A stretch of DNA of 42,584 bases from Armatimonadota bacterium. GTDB taxonomy: Bacteria > Armatimonadota > Fimbriimonadia > Fimbriimonadales > Fimbriimonadaceae. Positions 7,550-16,104 of this stretch are shown piece by piece (position 1 is the first letter of the stretch; each line of letters opens with the position of its first letter). Location: assembly GCA_023392285.1 (NCBI GenBank), contig JAEVZK010000040.1, positions 1-42,584 of the forward strand, written 5' to 3'. Made by a program: the position numbers and the translations under genes. A model generated the notes under the pieces. That model was not told where the DNA came from, searched no databases, and was given only the letters and a program-made list of their open reading frames with translations.

Positions 7550-8166
7550 GCGAGCTGATCCACCTCGGCGACCGAAATCAGCGTCCGACCGCTCCCAAAG
7601 CGGAAGACTTGACCCTTCGCTTCTCAGATAAAGCGGTGCAGGAGTTGGAAGCGCTCAAGACTCACTATCCCGAGTGGAAAGCCTGCGTCCTTCCCTGCCT
7701 CTGGATCGCCCAGCGCGAATACGGCGGCTTCCTGGACGGCGCGGCGATTGCCGAAGTCGCCTTCCGACTGAAGCGCAGCTACGCAGAAGTTGAGGGAGTG
7801 GCCACGTTCTACTCGATGTACAACACGGAGCATCGGCCAGGCAAGCACAAAATCGAGGTTTGCACGTGCCTTAGCTGCCACCTTTGCGGCGGTTATCGCC
7901 TTCGCGATTATCTTTCGCAGAAGCTGGGCATCGGCCACGGCGAAACCACCGAAGACGGTCTCTTTACGCTGGAAGAGGTCGAATGCCTGGACGCTTGCGA
8001 TCGCGCTCCTGTGCTGCAAATTGGCGACCAATACTATGGCCCGGTCGACGAACCCGCGGTCGATAAGCTCATCGATCAGCTGCGCGCGACGGAGAAATCC
8101 ACCGTTGTCCAAATGGCCGATAGCATCGTGCAGGTCCACCTGCGCGACACCGAACAGGTGAAGTAA
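7546..8166 (+). CDS. nuoE: NADH-quinone oxidoreductase subunit E
   Basis: The 24-kDa subunit of the NADH-dehydrogenase module, holding the N1a [2Fe-2S] cluster. The 206 residues contain the thioredoxin-like fold with the four ligand cysteines in the family pattern: VCTCLSCHLCGG and, about 35 residues later, VECLDACDRAP. Upstream is AEVEGVATFYSMY, another family block. The last 35 residues are an extra hydrophilic tail. The ATG overlaps the nuoD stop. Its usual partner nuoF is not next to it; nuoF lies near 23-24 kb on the other strand. The next gene, dapC, starts on the base after the stop. Confidence 0.94.
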   Translation: MSELIHLGDRNQRPTAPKAEDLTLRFSDKAVQELEALKTHYPEWKACVLPCLWIAQREYGGFLDGAAIAEVAFRLKRSYAEVEGVATFYSMYNTEHRPGKHKIEVCTCLSCHLCGGYRLRDYLSQKLGIGHGETTEDGLFTLEEVECLDACDRAPVLQIGDQYYGPVDEPAVDKLIDQLRATEKSTVVQMADSIVQVHLRDTEQVK

Positions 8167-9342
8167 GTGAATCCCGCGCTCAAGCGGCTTTATGCTTACC
8201 CGTTTGAGCGCTTGCGCCTGCTTCTTGCTGACCTGATTCCGCAGAAACCGCAGATCAATATGGGCATTGGCGAGCCGCAGCATGCGACTCCCGAATTCAT
8301 CAAGAAGGCTTTAACCGAAAATTTCGCTGGCCTGGGGAAGTACCCGCCAACCGCGGGGACGCCAGAGCTCAAGAAGGCCATTGCCGACTGGCACGAGCGC
8401 CGCTATCAGGTGAGGATTGATCCTCAACACGTTCTCCCCGTAAGTGGCACGCGAGAGGCCCTGTACTCCTTCGGACAGGCGGTTCTCGATCCCAGCGCTC
8501 AACCAGTGGTCCTCATGCCGAACCCCTTCTACCAAATTTATGAAGGCTCGGCCATCTTGAACAACGCACAGCCGTTTTACGTCCCCACACCTTCGCACAA
8601 CGGTTATCTACCGGACTGGTCTGCCGTTCCTGGCAGTCTCTGGCCGAGAGTTCAACTTGCCTTCGTGTGCTCGCCCGGAAATCCCACCGGGGCAGTTCTT
8701 GAGCTAAGGCACTGGCAAGAGATTTTCGACCTTTCGGACCACTACGGGTTCGTGATCGCTGCTGATGAGTGCTACTCAGAAATCTATAATGGCCAGCCTC
8801 CAATCGGTGCCCTTCAGGCGGCCAAGATGCTTGGTCGAGGCCACCAGCGGCTTGTGACCTTCAACTCGCTTAGCAAACGTTCAAGCGCTCCTGGGCTCCG
8901 CTCCGGATTTGTGGCAGGCGACCCAGAAATCATCGAGAACTTAGTCCTCTTTCGAAGCTATGAAGGCGCCTCGCCCAGCATCATGGTTCAACAGGCGAGC
9001 GCGGTTGCCTGGAATGACGAGGCTCACGTAGAGGAGAATCGCGCCAAGTACCGAACGAAATTCGATGCCGCCGCGAAGTATGTGGGTGAGAAGACATTTC
9101 CCCTGGATATAAAGATTCCGGAGGCTGGGTTTTTCGTCTGGGCTCGGGCTAAAGCAGGCACCGACGAAGGCTTCGCAAGAGCTGCCTTCGAACAGCAAGG
9201 TATCACGGTGCTTCCAGGCTCCTACTTGGGTCGTGAGACGGACAACGGGAATCCCGGAGAAGGGCATGTGCGGCTCGCACTAGTCGCTGAAGTGGACGTG
9301 TGCGCCAAGGCTTTGGCCCGGATCGGTCAAGTCCAGCTCTAA
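8167..9342 (+). CDS. dapC: Succinyldiaminopimelate transaminase
   Basis: A PLP enzyme of aminotransferase class I/II that converts N-succinyl-2-amino-6-oxopimelate to N-succinyl-LL-diaminopimelate. The 391 residues show MGIGEPQH, GTREALYSFGQ, VCSPGNPTG, ADECYSEIY and SLSKRSSAPGLRSGFVAGD, where the Lys binds PLP. The N-terminus NPALKRLYAYPFERLRLL is typical of the DapC group rather than of aspartate aminotransferases. The immediate neighbours dapD and dapE strongly support the assignment. GTG 8167 directly abuts the nuoE stop, with AGGTGA before it, so translation is probably coupled to nuoE. Confidence 0.9.
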   Translation: MNPALKRLYAYPFERLRLLLADLIPQKPQINMGIGEPQHATPEFIKKALTENFAGLGKYPPTAGTPELKKAIADWHERRYQVRIDPQHVLPVSGTREALYSFGQAVLDPSAQPVVLMPNPFYQIYEGSAILNNAQPFYVPTPSHNGYLPDWSAVPGSLWPRVQLAFVCSPGNPTGAVLELRHWQEIFDLSDHYGFVIAADECYSEIYNGQPPIGALQAAKMLGRGHQRLVTFNSLSKRSSAPGLRSGFVAGDPEIIENLVLFRSYEGASPSIMVQQASAVAWNDEAHVEENRAKYRTKFDAAAKYVGEKTFPLDIKIPEAGFFVWARAKAGTDEGFARAAFEQQGITVLPGSYLGRETDNGNPGEGHVRLALVAEVDVCAKALARIGQVQL

Positions 9343-9363
9343 GATGATGCACAATCTAGGCGG

Positions 9364-10158
9364 ATGAATCAGCTAGAGCAACTCATCGAAGAAGCCTGGG
9401 AGGATCGCACTTCCCTTTCTCCTTCCTCTGCCCCGAGGCGAATTAGGGATGCGGTTCAGGAAGTCCTTGACGGTTTGGACAAGGGTCGATTTCGAGTAGC
9501 TGAACGGGCCGATTCAGGCTGGACCGTCCATCAGTGGATCAAGAAGGCAGTTCTCTTATCCTTCCGCTTGAACGAAAATCGAGCGATGCAGATCGGAGAT
9601 ATTCACTGCTGGGACAAGGTTGCCCTGAAAGAGCCGGACGGCACCTATCGTGCGGTTCCTCCCGCCACTGTGCGGCACGGCGCGTACATCGCTCCAAACG
9701 TGGTGTTGATGCCAAGTTACGTTAACGTGGGAGCCTACGTGGATGAGGGAGCCATGATCGACACATGGGCAACGGTGGGTTCATGCGCCCAGATTGGAAA
9801 AAATGTCCACCTCAGTGGCGGAGCCGGAATCGGCGGTGTACTGGAGCCTCTTCAAGCGAACCCCACGATCATTGAGGACAACTGCTTCATTGGTGCGAGA
9901 AGTGAGATCGTCGAAGGCGTCATCGTCGAGGAGAACGCCGTGATCTCGATGGGTGTGTTTATCGGACAAAGCACCAAAATCTATGATCGAGCAACCGGGG
10001 AAGTTCTGTACGGACGAGTACCTGCGGGAGCGGTCGTCGTGCCTGGCTCACTCCCTTCCGCCGATGGCAAATACAGTTTGAGCTGCGCGGTCATCGTCAA
10101 GAAAGTCGACGCTCAGACCCGAGCCAAAACGAGCCTGAATGAATTATTACGCGACTAG
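9364..10158 (+). CDS. dapD: 2,3,4,5-tetrahydropyridine-2,6-dicarboxylate N-succinyltransferase
   Basis: Succinylates tetrahydrodipicolinate, committing it to the succinylase branch of lysine/diaminopimelate synthesis. The 264 residues are close to the usual 270-275 of the E. coli type. N-terminal part: WTVHQWIKKAVLLSFRL. C-terminal part: a left-handed beta-helix of hexapeptide repeats (APNVVLMPSYVNVGAYVDEG, then SGGAGIGGVLEP and NCFIGARSEIVEG), ending in GRVPAGAVVVPGSLPS. It follows dapC by 21 bases and precedes dapE by 22, in the order C-D-E. AGGCGG lies just before ATG. Confidence 0.95.
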   Translation: MNQLEQLIEEAWEDRTSLSPSSAPRRIRDAVQEVLDGLDKGRFRVAERADSGWTVHQWIKKAVLLSFRLNENRAMQIGDIHCWDKVALKEPDGTYRAVPPATVRHGAYIAPNVVLMPSYVNVGAYVDEGAMIDTWATVGSCAQIGKNVHLSGGAGIGGVLEPLQANPTIIEDNCFIGARSEIVEGVIVEENAVISMGVFIGQSTKIYDRATGEVLYGRVPAGAVVVPGSLPSADGKYSLSCAVIVKKVDAQTRAKTSLNELLRD

Positions 10159-10180
10159 CGGCATCCGCGGAGACTGACCC

Positions 10181-11296
10181 ATGAAATCCCCAGTGATTTC
10201 TCTTTTAAAAGCGCTGATCGAGCGGCCAAGCATCACGCCCCAGGACAATGGGTGCCAGGACATCGTCGCCGAGCGACTACGGGAGGCGAGCTTTCAGCTG
10301 CGGTGGATGAATCGGGGCGACACCACCAATCTCTGGGCCTTTCACGGCTCGGTTGGACCTACCTTTTGTTTCGCCGGCCACACGGACGTCGTACCTCCTG
10401 GCCCTCGGGAAGCTTGGATTTCTGATCCTTTTGAAGCGGCGGAGCATGATGGATTCCTGGTTGGAAGGGGCGCGGCAGACATGAAGTCGGGGGTTGCCGC
10501 CATGACGATCGCGGCAATCCAACTGGCCCGGGAAGGTCATCCCGGCTCGGTGGCCCTTCTGCTCACCAGCGACGAGGAAGGCTCTGGCGCGGACGGCACC
10601 GCCTATGTTCTGGATGCGCTTGTGCAGGAAGGAACTAAGATCGACTTTGCTCTCGTGGGGGAGCCGACGAGCGAAAAACGTTTCGGTGATACGATCAAAG
10701 TTGGCCGTCGCGGATCGCTGAACGGAGTGGTCAAGATCAGCGGCATCCAAGGTCACACCGCCTATCCACAGCTCGCAGATAACGCCGCGCACGAGCTCAT
10801 CCGCTTTCTCCACGTGCTTCAATCTTTGGAGTGGAGAGAGGCAAGTTCGACCTTTCCTCAGACCACCCTGCAGATCAGCGATATTCGCGCCGGCACCGGC
10901 GCTTCAAACGTGATTCCTGGCGAGGCAAGCGCCGCGTTCAATGTTCGCTTCTCCACCCATTGGACGGCAAGTGAAATCCAGGAGCGCATTGCCGCTCTGG
11001 CGAGCGAGTCCGCAAAATTCAGTTGGCAATGCACAGCCCAGCCATTCCGAACCAGATCGGAAGATCTGATCGCGGCCATCTCGGCGGCAATCCACGCAGA
11101 AGCCGGGCTTATGCCCGAGGCTTCCACCGGCGGTGGAACGTCCGACGCGCGGTTCTTTGCCTCACATCGCATTCCGGTCGTTGAATTCGGTCCAATCAAC
11201 AAGACCATTCATGCCGCGAATGAGAGCGTAGAGCTTGCGAGCCTCGAGCCTCTCGCTCGCATCTACGCAGAAACTGCGAGGCGGCTGCTGTCATAA
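10181..11296 (+). CDS. dapE: Succinyl-diaminopimelate desuccinylase
   Basis: An M20 zinc hydrolase that releases succinate to give LL-diaminopimelate. The 371 residues show FAGHTDVVPPG (zinc His and Asp), GRGAADMKSG (bridging Asp), TSDEEG (catalytic Glu then zinc Glu), GEPTS, RRGSLNG and the late GGTSDARF and NKTIHAANE (zinc His). The Met-Lys-Ser N-terminus follows a GGAG at about 12 bases. It is the last gene of the plus-strand run nuoD-nuoE-dapC-dapD-dapE. Its stop codon lies inside a hairpin shared with the convergent gene on the other side. Confidence 0.94.
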   Translation: MKSPVISLLKALIERPSITPQDNGCQDIVAERLREASFQLRWMNRGDTTNLWAFHGSVGPTFCFAGHTDVVPPGPREAWISDPFEAAEHDGFLVGRGAADMKSGVAAMTIAAIQLAREGHPGSVALLLTSDEEGSGADGTAYVLDALVQEGTKIDFALVGEPTSEKRFGDTIKVGRRGSLNGVVKISGIQGHTAYPQLADNAAHELIRFLHVLQSLEWREASSTFPQTTLQISDIRAGTGASNVIPGEASAAFNVRFSTHWTASEIQERIAALASESAKFSWQCTAQPFRTRSEDLIAAISAAIHAEAGLMPEASTGGGTSDARFFASHRIPVVEFGPINKTIHAANESVELASLEPLARIYAETARRLLS

Positions 11297-11311
11297 CAGC
11301 CGCCGCCTCGC
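11276..11311. terminator. Hairpin between convergent dapE and the dehydrogenase gene
   Basis: Arms 11276-11291 and 11296-11311 form a 16-base inverted repeat with one mismatch around loop CATA. The dapE stop (11294-11296) lies in the loop. No T-run follows on either strand, so it may be a processing or Rho-independent-like barrier rather than a classical terminator. Confidence 0.5.
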
Positions 11312-11329
11312 TCACTCAGAAGACCACCC

Positions 11330-12520
11330 TTAAACGGTAGCGGTTTCGCGTTCGCCAAGTTCAGTCTCGGTGAACTTCATCTTGATGCCGCGCTTTTGCA
11401 GCTCTTCGACATAAAGGGTTCCCGGCATGGCAGTCTCGTAGCGCAGGGCGCCCACGACCATCCTTCCCTTGGCAAGCTGGTCAGCGTAGACCGCGGTCGA
11501 GAATCCAGTCATGCGCTCCATGGCGGAGAAGTCGGTTTCTGGATCGTATTTCTCAAGGATATCGATCTGCAGTTTCACCCGCTTTCCGTTCATCGTGCCG
11601 ATCCCGATGCCACGGACAATGATCATGTCGTGATCAGCCGGATCGCGCAGGGCCTCACCCATCAGTTTATGAAACACGTGGAGAGGGGCGACCTCGCCAG
11701 AACGCGTCTTAACGGGGGTCGGGTCCCAGAAGCCAAAGTCCTTGAAGATCTTCATCTTCTCGCAGTGCCCCGGATAGCGAATGGTCTTGTACTCGTAAGA
11801 CTTCAGCTTGCCCTCAAAGGTGAAGGGAGCCGTCGAAGCGCCACCCGATGTGTGGAACGCCTCCATTTCGCCGAGAGTGTCGATCTCGATCTTTTCCAGT
11901 TCGGTCAGCGTATCGACCTGGGTGACTTTGCCGTCGCGGATGATATCTGAGCGATGGTCGTATTCGGTCACCAATCCCTCAATGTTGAAGACGAGCTTAT
12001 AGTTAAACGGAGGCTTGGGATGCTGAGGCAGGCCGCCGCAATACAGCTTGATCGCTTCTGTTTCGTCCAGCTTTTCCATGAAATAGCTGGCTAAATCATT
12101 GACGAGACCAGGAGCCAGACCCGTGTCTGGAACGATGGTTACCCCCGCCTCCTTGGCTGCTTCGTCGTGTTTTAGGGTTTCCCAAGTGACAGCGGTGTCG
12201 CCGCCCATGTCGCACATGTGAGTGCCAGCCTTTACGGCCGCCGCAGCAACGCGCGGATGCATCCAATAGGGCACAGAGCTGACAAGAACATCGACCGGTT
12301 CCAGGAATTTGTGCAGTGAATCCGGATCCATGGCGTCCGCCGTGTGCGCTCGGCAAATATTTCGCGATACCAGGGTGTTCACTCGATTGGCGTTCATCTC
12401 CGCCTGTTCGAGATCGAAGTCACCCATCCGAATTTCTTCTGGATCGGCGAATTTCGCAAGATCGTATGCAACCGCAGTGCCCTGCATTCCGGCACCAAGA
12501 ATGGCGAACTTTTTCTTCAT
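11330..12520 (-). CDS. Saccharopine dehydrogenase-family oxidoreductase (lysine dehydrogenase-like)
   Basis: The product is 396 residues and cytoplasmic. A Rossmann start FAILGAGMQGTAVAYDL binds NAD(P). It continues with VDVLVSSVPYWMHPRVAAAAV, CDMGGDTAVT and VPDTGLAPGLVNDLA, then the C-terminal catalytic domain with YCGGLPQHPKPPFNYKLVF, all typical of the saccharopine reductase/lysine 6-dehydrogenase group (COG1748). Candidate reactions are lysine 6-dehydrogenation, saccharopine formation or carboxynorspermidine synthesis; the sequence alone does not decide. Convergent placement against the dap genes fits a role in lysine turnover but is weak evidence. ATG 12520 has GAGGA seven bases upstream, so this mRNA has a leader. 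Confidence 0.78.
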   Translation of the reverse strand: MKKKFAILGAGMQGTAVAYDLAKFADPEEIRMGDFDLEQAEMNANRVNTLVSRNICRAHTADAMDPDSLHKFLEPVDVLVSSVPYWMHPRVAAAAVKAGTHMCDMGGDTAVTWETLKHDEAAKEAGVTIVPDTGLAPGLVNDLASYFMEKLDETEAIKLYCGGLPQHPKPPFNYKLVFNIEGLVTEYDHRSDIIRDGKVTQVDTLTELEKIEIDTLGEMEAFHTSGGASTAPFTFEGKLKSYEYKTIRYPGHCEKMKIFKDFGFWDPTPVKTRSGEVAPLHVFHKLMGEALRDPADHDMIIVRGIGIGTMNGKRVKLQIDILEKYDPETDFSAMERMTGFSTAVYADQLAKGRMVVGALRYETAMPGTLYVEELQKRGIKMKFTETELGERETATV

Positions 12521-12735
12521 AGTGGATTCCTCGGACGACTCTGTCAGAGATCGGGTCCGACATACAGGTTACCAGCCGCTCCCGCCGTCAGGCTATCGGG
12601 AAGGTTGATGGTCCCAAGTGAACACTTCATCGAAAGGGACATTTGCAAAAAACTTGCGTGCAATCCAAGAAGCTGTGATATGGTCAATTTTGTGCAACGA
12701 GTCATGTTGTCTCTGAGCATTTGCGACATGTAGTT
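12521..12735. other. Divergent intergenic region
   Basis: 215 bases between two divergent genes, clearly more AT-rich in its right half than the flanking genes. A 66-codon minus-strand frame crosses it but has no ribosome binding site or protein features. TATGGT at 12680-12685 is a possible -10 for the plus-strand gene. No repeat, RNA gene or riboswitch is recognised. Confidence 0.4.
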
Positions 12736-13734
12736 ATGAGACATTATCGGTGGAGGATTGAAACAACCGTGCGCTGGCGGGTGGATGACACTGCTCGATC
12801 GGCGGCGAGACCCACGGGCCGGGTTCTTGAGAAGAAACTCACCACCTATACAGATGTATGGGTCGATCGTTCGTTAACTTCCTATAGATTCCAAGAGCCC
12901 ACCATTACCAGCACGAACGAGCTTGGAGTATCTCAGCGGGATTGCATTCTGCAGAACTCTTTTGCTGTGATCCTTGATTATTCCGTTAAGGACACGGCGG
13001 GTAAGCCAGCCATCTTGATTGCTCTGATCGTGCCTACGTTTGGTGACGCGCGCACGTGGGATGTGAACACGCTTCAATTTCCAGGAGACGAGTTTTGGTT
13101 TAGGTCGCTACTCACGACGAAGCTACCTGAATCCTATGATGGTTTGGTGGTCTCAGCACCCCCGTCAAAAGAGGTTTATAGAAATTATGCGAAAGATTCT
13201 GAGATGGTCTTGACTCCCGCAGTGAAGCTGGCGAAGCGGTGGACAGCGAGCTACAAGAACGGAAAGATGAATACGTTGACAGAACTTAACGGTCACGATT
13301 CTAAACCGCTAAGGCGCTTCTCCGACCTAACGTTTCGCAACTCCAAAATTGTTCACTTCAAACACGAGGAACAAACGGTTCAAGCTCTGGGGATCATGAG
13401 GCCGACCGCCAGCCAAGAGGCAACCTTGGTAAAGGAAGATTCAGCCCCGTCACCAATACGAATTGCCAAGGGAATGAAGGTCCAAGACTATCGCATCTGC
13501 GACCCAGTAGCGTTAAATGATTTTCCAGATAAGACGTGTCCACCCAAAGCTTACGTTTTCAGCGGGAGCCTTCCGACTGTAGAGGAGTTGCAAGGGTTTG
13601 CGTCAGCGACCTTTGCTGAGCCGGTCAAGGTTGCAGCAAACCATGCCCCAATTCTTATCGTGATAGCACCCGTGTTGCTTTTGGCTTGCACGGCGGGCCT
13701 CATCTACAAGCAGGTTCACTTGGCGAAGCGGTGA
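12736..13734 (+). CDS. Unrecognised protein with a C-terminal membrane anchor
   Basis: The product is 332 residues and matches no family I know. There is no signal peptide: the N-terminus is basic (MRHYRWRIETTVRWR). Residues of about 300-325 (HAPILIVIAPVLLLACTAGLIY) form one transmembrane segment followed by a short basic tail (KQVHLAKR), as in tail-anchored proteins. The soluble part is mixed alpha/beta, with conserved-looking hydrophobic strands (FAVILDYSV, AILIALIVPTFG). Two cysteine-containing segments (RICDPVALNDFPDKTCPPKAY) precede the helix. ATG at 12736 is preceded by in-frame TTG 12721; no ribosome binding site decides between them. Codon use looks less GC-biased than in its neighbours, which could mean transfer or low expression. 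It stands alone between a dehydrogenase and a rhomboid gene. Confidence 0.6.
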   Translation: MRHYRWRIETTVRWRVDDTARSAARPTGRVLEKKLTTYTDVWVDRSLTSYRFQEPTITSTNELGVSQRDCILQNSFAVILDYSVKDTAGKPAILIALIVPTFGDARTWDVNTLQFPGDEFWFRSLLTTKLPESYDGLVVSAPPSKEVYRNYAKDSEMVLTPAVKLAKRWTASYKNGKMNTLTELNGHDSKPLRRFSDLTFRNSKIVHFKHEEQTVQALGIMRPTASQEATLVKEDSAPSPIRIAKGMKVQDYRICDPVALNDFPDKTCPPKAYVFSGSLPTVEELQGFASATFAEPVKVAANHAPILIVIAPVLLLACTAGLIYKQVHLAKR

Positions 13735-13766
13735 AGTTTAGAGATTCTGAAAGGGCGATTAGACTG

Positions 13767-14678
13767 TTAGTCCCCTGATTTGTCTTTCTCAGCAGCCGAG
13801 GGGGCTGGATCCCCAGGTCGGTAGCGATTATATTGCTCGATCGCCTTCATCATCTCGGACTCGTGGCCAAGCTCATTCTCCACGTAAGCGATTTGTGACC
13901 AAGCCCAAGCTTTGTCATAGCCGATCTTCTCGTACTGTTTCAGGTAAGGAAGCGCTCTGGCGAATTGTTTACGCTGGAGATAACTCATCGCCTGGTTCGC
14001 CAACCATTCTTCAGACCAGGGATTGTAGTAGATGGGAACGACCGCCGCTGCCGAAAGAAAAAAGATTCCCGCCAGTGCGGCGACTTGAATCCAACCTCGA
14101 CTTACCGCAAGCCCAATCAAATATCCCACGATCGCCCCGCTCACATGGGCACCGTTTGCGATGTTCATGAGCTTGAATTGAGTCGCCACGATGCAGATGA
14201 CCGCCCAGATGACAAAGAGCTGGACGGTCTTCGGCGTCGCAATTCGAGCCATCTCCGGGTACCGCGTCCGCGTCGCCCAGCCGAACCCGAAAAGGGCATA
14301 TCCCACTCCCGAAAAGCCGATACCGGAACCGAACGGGAGTTGAATGCCAGACGTGACGAACGCGGTGATAAGGACGAATAGAATCAGACGCAACGGCCCA
14401 AGGGTTCGCTCAAAGGCTCGCCCAAAAAACCACAGCCAATACATATTGAACAGGATGTGGAACGGCTCGAAGTGCACGAAGGCATTACTAACCAACCCCC
14501 ACCATCTGCCCGAATAAAGCTGTTGGTCAGAAACAAAGCCCCATCGAAGCAGCGCTGCGTCTCCGCCGGTGGACTGCGCGTTCACGCCGAGAAAGACGAC
14601 CGTACACCAGATGATGATGGTGACGGTAGCGTAGGGAAACTTCGGGTCGTCGAATGGGCTGGAGTAGCGTCGGGTGAT
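13767..14678 (-). CDS. Rhomboid family protease with a non-standard (ATC) start
   Basis: Intramembrane serine protease. Visible are GFSGVGYALFG (catalytic Ser in GxSG), NGAHVSGAIVGYLIG (catalytic His) and WGLVSNAFVHFEPFHILFNMYWLW (the His-rich loop). A soluble C-terminal tail of about 80 residues has one or two TPR-like helices (AMSYLQRKQFARALPYLKQYE). The first standard start is GTG 14585, but this cuts off helix 1. The open frame upstream encodes TRRYSSPFDDPKFPYATVTI and then a full transmembrane segment, and contains no ATG, GTG or TTG. An ATC at 14678 lies six bases after the -10 box TAGAAT, the spacing used by leaderless genes here, so I take it as the start (303 residues). A base error at an original ATG is the main alternative. 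It has six or seven membrane segments. Confidence 0.72.
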   Translation of the reverse strand: MTRRYSSPFDDPKFPYATVTIIIWCTVVFLGVNAQSTGGDAALLRWGFVSDQQLYSGRWWGLVSNAFVHFEPFHILFNMYWLWFFGRAFERTLGPLRLILFVLITAFVTSGIQLPFGSGIGFSGVGYALFGFGWATRTRYPEMARIATPKTVQLFVIWAVICIVATQFKLMNIANGAHVSGAIVGYLIGLAVSRGWIQVAALAGIFFLSAAAVVPIYYNPWSEEWLANQAMSYLQRKQFARALPYLKQYEKIGYDKAWAWSQIAYVENELGHESEMMKAIEQYNRYRPGDPAPSAAEKDKSGD

Positions 14679-14684
14679 CTTTCT

Positions 14685-14708
14685 ATTCTAGTAGATCACG
14701 GATCGTGA
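14685..14708 (-). promoter_or_regulatory. Promoter of the rhomboid gene with a dyad
   Basis: TAGAAT (14685-14690) ends six bases before the proposed ATC start. Just upstream, 14696-14708 is a perfect dyad of five bases around GAT (TCACG/CGTGA), placed where a repressor could block RNA polymerase. The dyad role is inferred. Confidence 0.45.
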
Positions 14709-14808
14709 CTGACAATTTTTTAGGCTGCCACCTTCTCCGAAAGCTTTCCCGTTACCGCGCAGCGAAGAAATGCAGCACATCTTCAGCCAAAGTTGAAGTC
14801 TAGGGCAC

Positions 14809-16104
14809 CTAGGCTCCAACCTCGACTCCGGCTGCGCTCGCCTCGGAAACGAACTCCCTGTCTTCCACGCCAATGGGAGCAGCGCCGGCTGGCATCAACA
14901 TGCGTCGGAACCTCTGATCCACCAATCCCAAGGCACCCGCACCCGCCATGCCGAATCCCATCGTTAGGAACGCTCCCACAAGTCCGATCGCCTGAACCAG
15001 AACACCTCCAAGAGCCATGCCAATCGGCTGAACGCCGATCGATACAATCGACCAGGCACTGTTCACGCGACCGCGATAAGAGTCGGGCACCGCAATCTGC
15101 AAGTAAGTCGCCACTGGAATATGAGCGAAGGGCAGGCTAAGACCCGCGAAAAGATTCAGCGCTAGAAATAGACCGATGTGACGAGAAAACGCCATGCCTG
15201 CCACCGCGAGACCAACCCCCGCGACGCCGCAAATGTAACTGATTCCGACCCGGGAGATTTTCAATCTTCCGACGAGGAAACTCGTCGACACCATTCCGAG
15301 GAAGAATGAAAACTCGCACCACGCCAGGTTTGCAGGATTATCTCCAAACCAATCTTTGTTCGCCGTCAGATACACGACGAAGAACGGGCTGATCATGATG
15401 TTCAGGAGGAACTGCAGGATGATCATCACCTTCAGCTCATGGCTTTTGGCAATGTATTGAAATCCATCCTTCATCTCCTGCACCGGATGGGCATCGTTCG
15501 TACGTTCAGGCTTGATCTGCGGGAGCTTCGCCACAAAGATCGCCGAGCCGATGAACGACAGGAAATTCAATCCCACCGCGCTCAGCAGAAACAGGCTGGG
15601 TGACAATTTGTAAAGAGACAGCAGCACGGTTGCCGATAGCGGAAGGCTGAGCAGCGGCATGATGTTCTGCGTGGCCTGGCTAAGCGCGTTGGCGCTGAGC
15701 AGCTGCTCTTCGGGCACGAGCGCGGGCACCGCTGCACTCTTCGCCGGGAAGAAGAAGACCCTGGCGAGCGACATCGACAGCGCGGTTCCCATCATGGCCC
15801 AAACCGGCGGCTGACCCGCGACGATCACAATGATCGCGAAGATGAGCAGGAACAGCACACAGAGCAAGTCCGAAGACAGCATGATCTTTCGCCGATCCAG
15901 ACGGTCGGCTATGACGCCTGCATACGGGGCGACCACCAAGAATGGAAGCAGCTCCAGCGCACAAGTGTAGCCAACCATCGCTGCCGATCCGGTCACCTTC
16001 TGCACCATGAACGCGAAGATAATGAAGTAGAACGAGTCTCCTGCTTGGGAGATGGCTTGACCTAACCAAAGGTCTCTAAATGGCTTAATTTTCAGAGGGG
16101 ACAA
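14809..16104 (-). CDS. MFS transporter (enterobactin exporter EntS-like, MFS_3 type)
   Basis: The product is 431 residues with about 12 hydrophobic helices. The N-terminus FRDLWLGQAISQAGDSFY and the loop APYAGVIADRLDRRKIML (the loop 2-3 motif of the superfamily) match the MFS_3/EntS group of small-molecule exporters. A second-half block (YLQIAVPDSYRGRVNSAW) is also typical of that group. The tail after the last helix is hydrophilic. Start TTG 16104 has GGAG six bases upstream (TAGGAGTAAGTT), so translation uses a Shine-Dalgarno sequence. No siderophore or antibiotic genes are near, so the substrate is open. The stop lies 130 bases from the rhomboid gene, on the same strand. Confidence 0.82.
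   Translation of the reverse strand: MSPLKIKPFRDLWLGQAISQAGDSFYFIIFAFMVQKVTGSAAMVGYTCALELLPFLVVAPYAGVIADRLDRRKIMLSSDLLCVLFLLIFAIIVIVAGQPPVWAMMGTALSMSLARVFFFPAKSAAVPALVPEEQLLSANALSQATQNIMPLLSLPLSATVLLSLYKLSPSLFLLSAVGLNFLSFIGSAIFVAKLPQIKPERTNDAHPVQEMKDGFQYIAKSHELKVMIILQFLLNIMISPFFVVYLTANKDWFGDNPANLAWCEFSFFLGMVSTSFLVGRLKISRVGISYICGVAGVGLAVAGMAFSRHIGLFLALNLFAGLSLPFAHIPVATYLQIAVPDSYRGRVNSAWSIVSIGVQPIGMALGGVLVQAIGLVGAFLTMGFGMAGAGALGLVDQRFRRMLMPAGAAPIGVEDREFVSEASAAGVEVGA

Noticed and set aside
12544..12744. 66-codon minus-strand frame in the divergent spacer
   Set aside because: No ribosome site or protein features, and it overlaps the start of the plus-strand gene.
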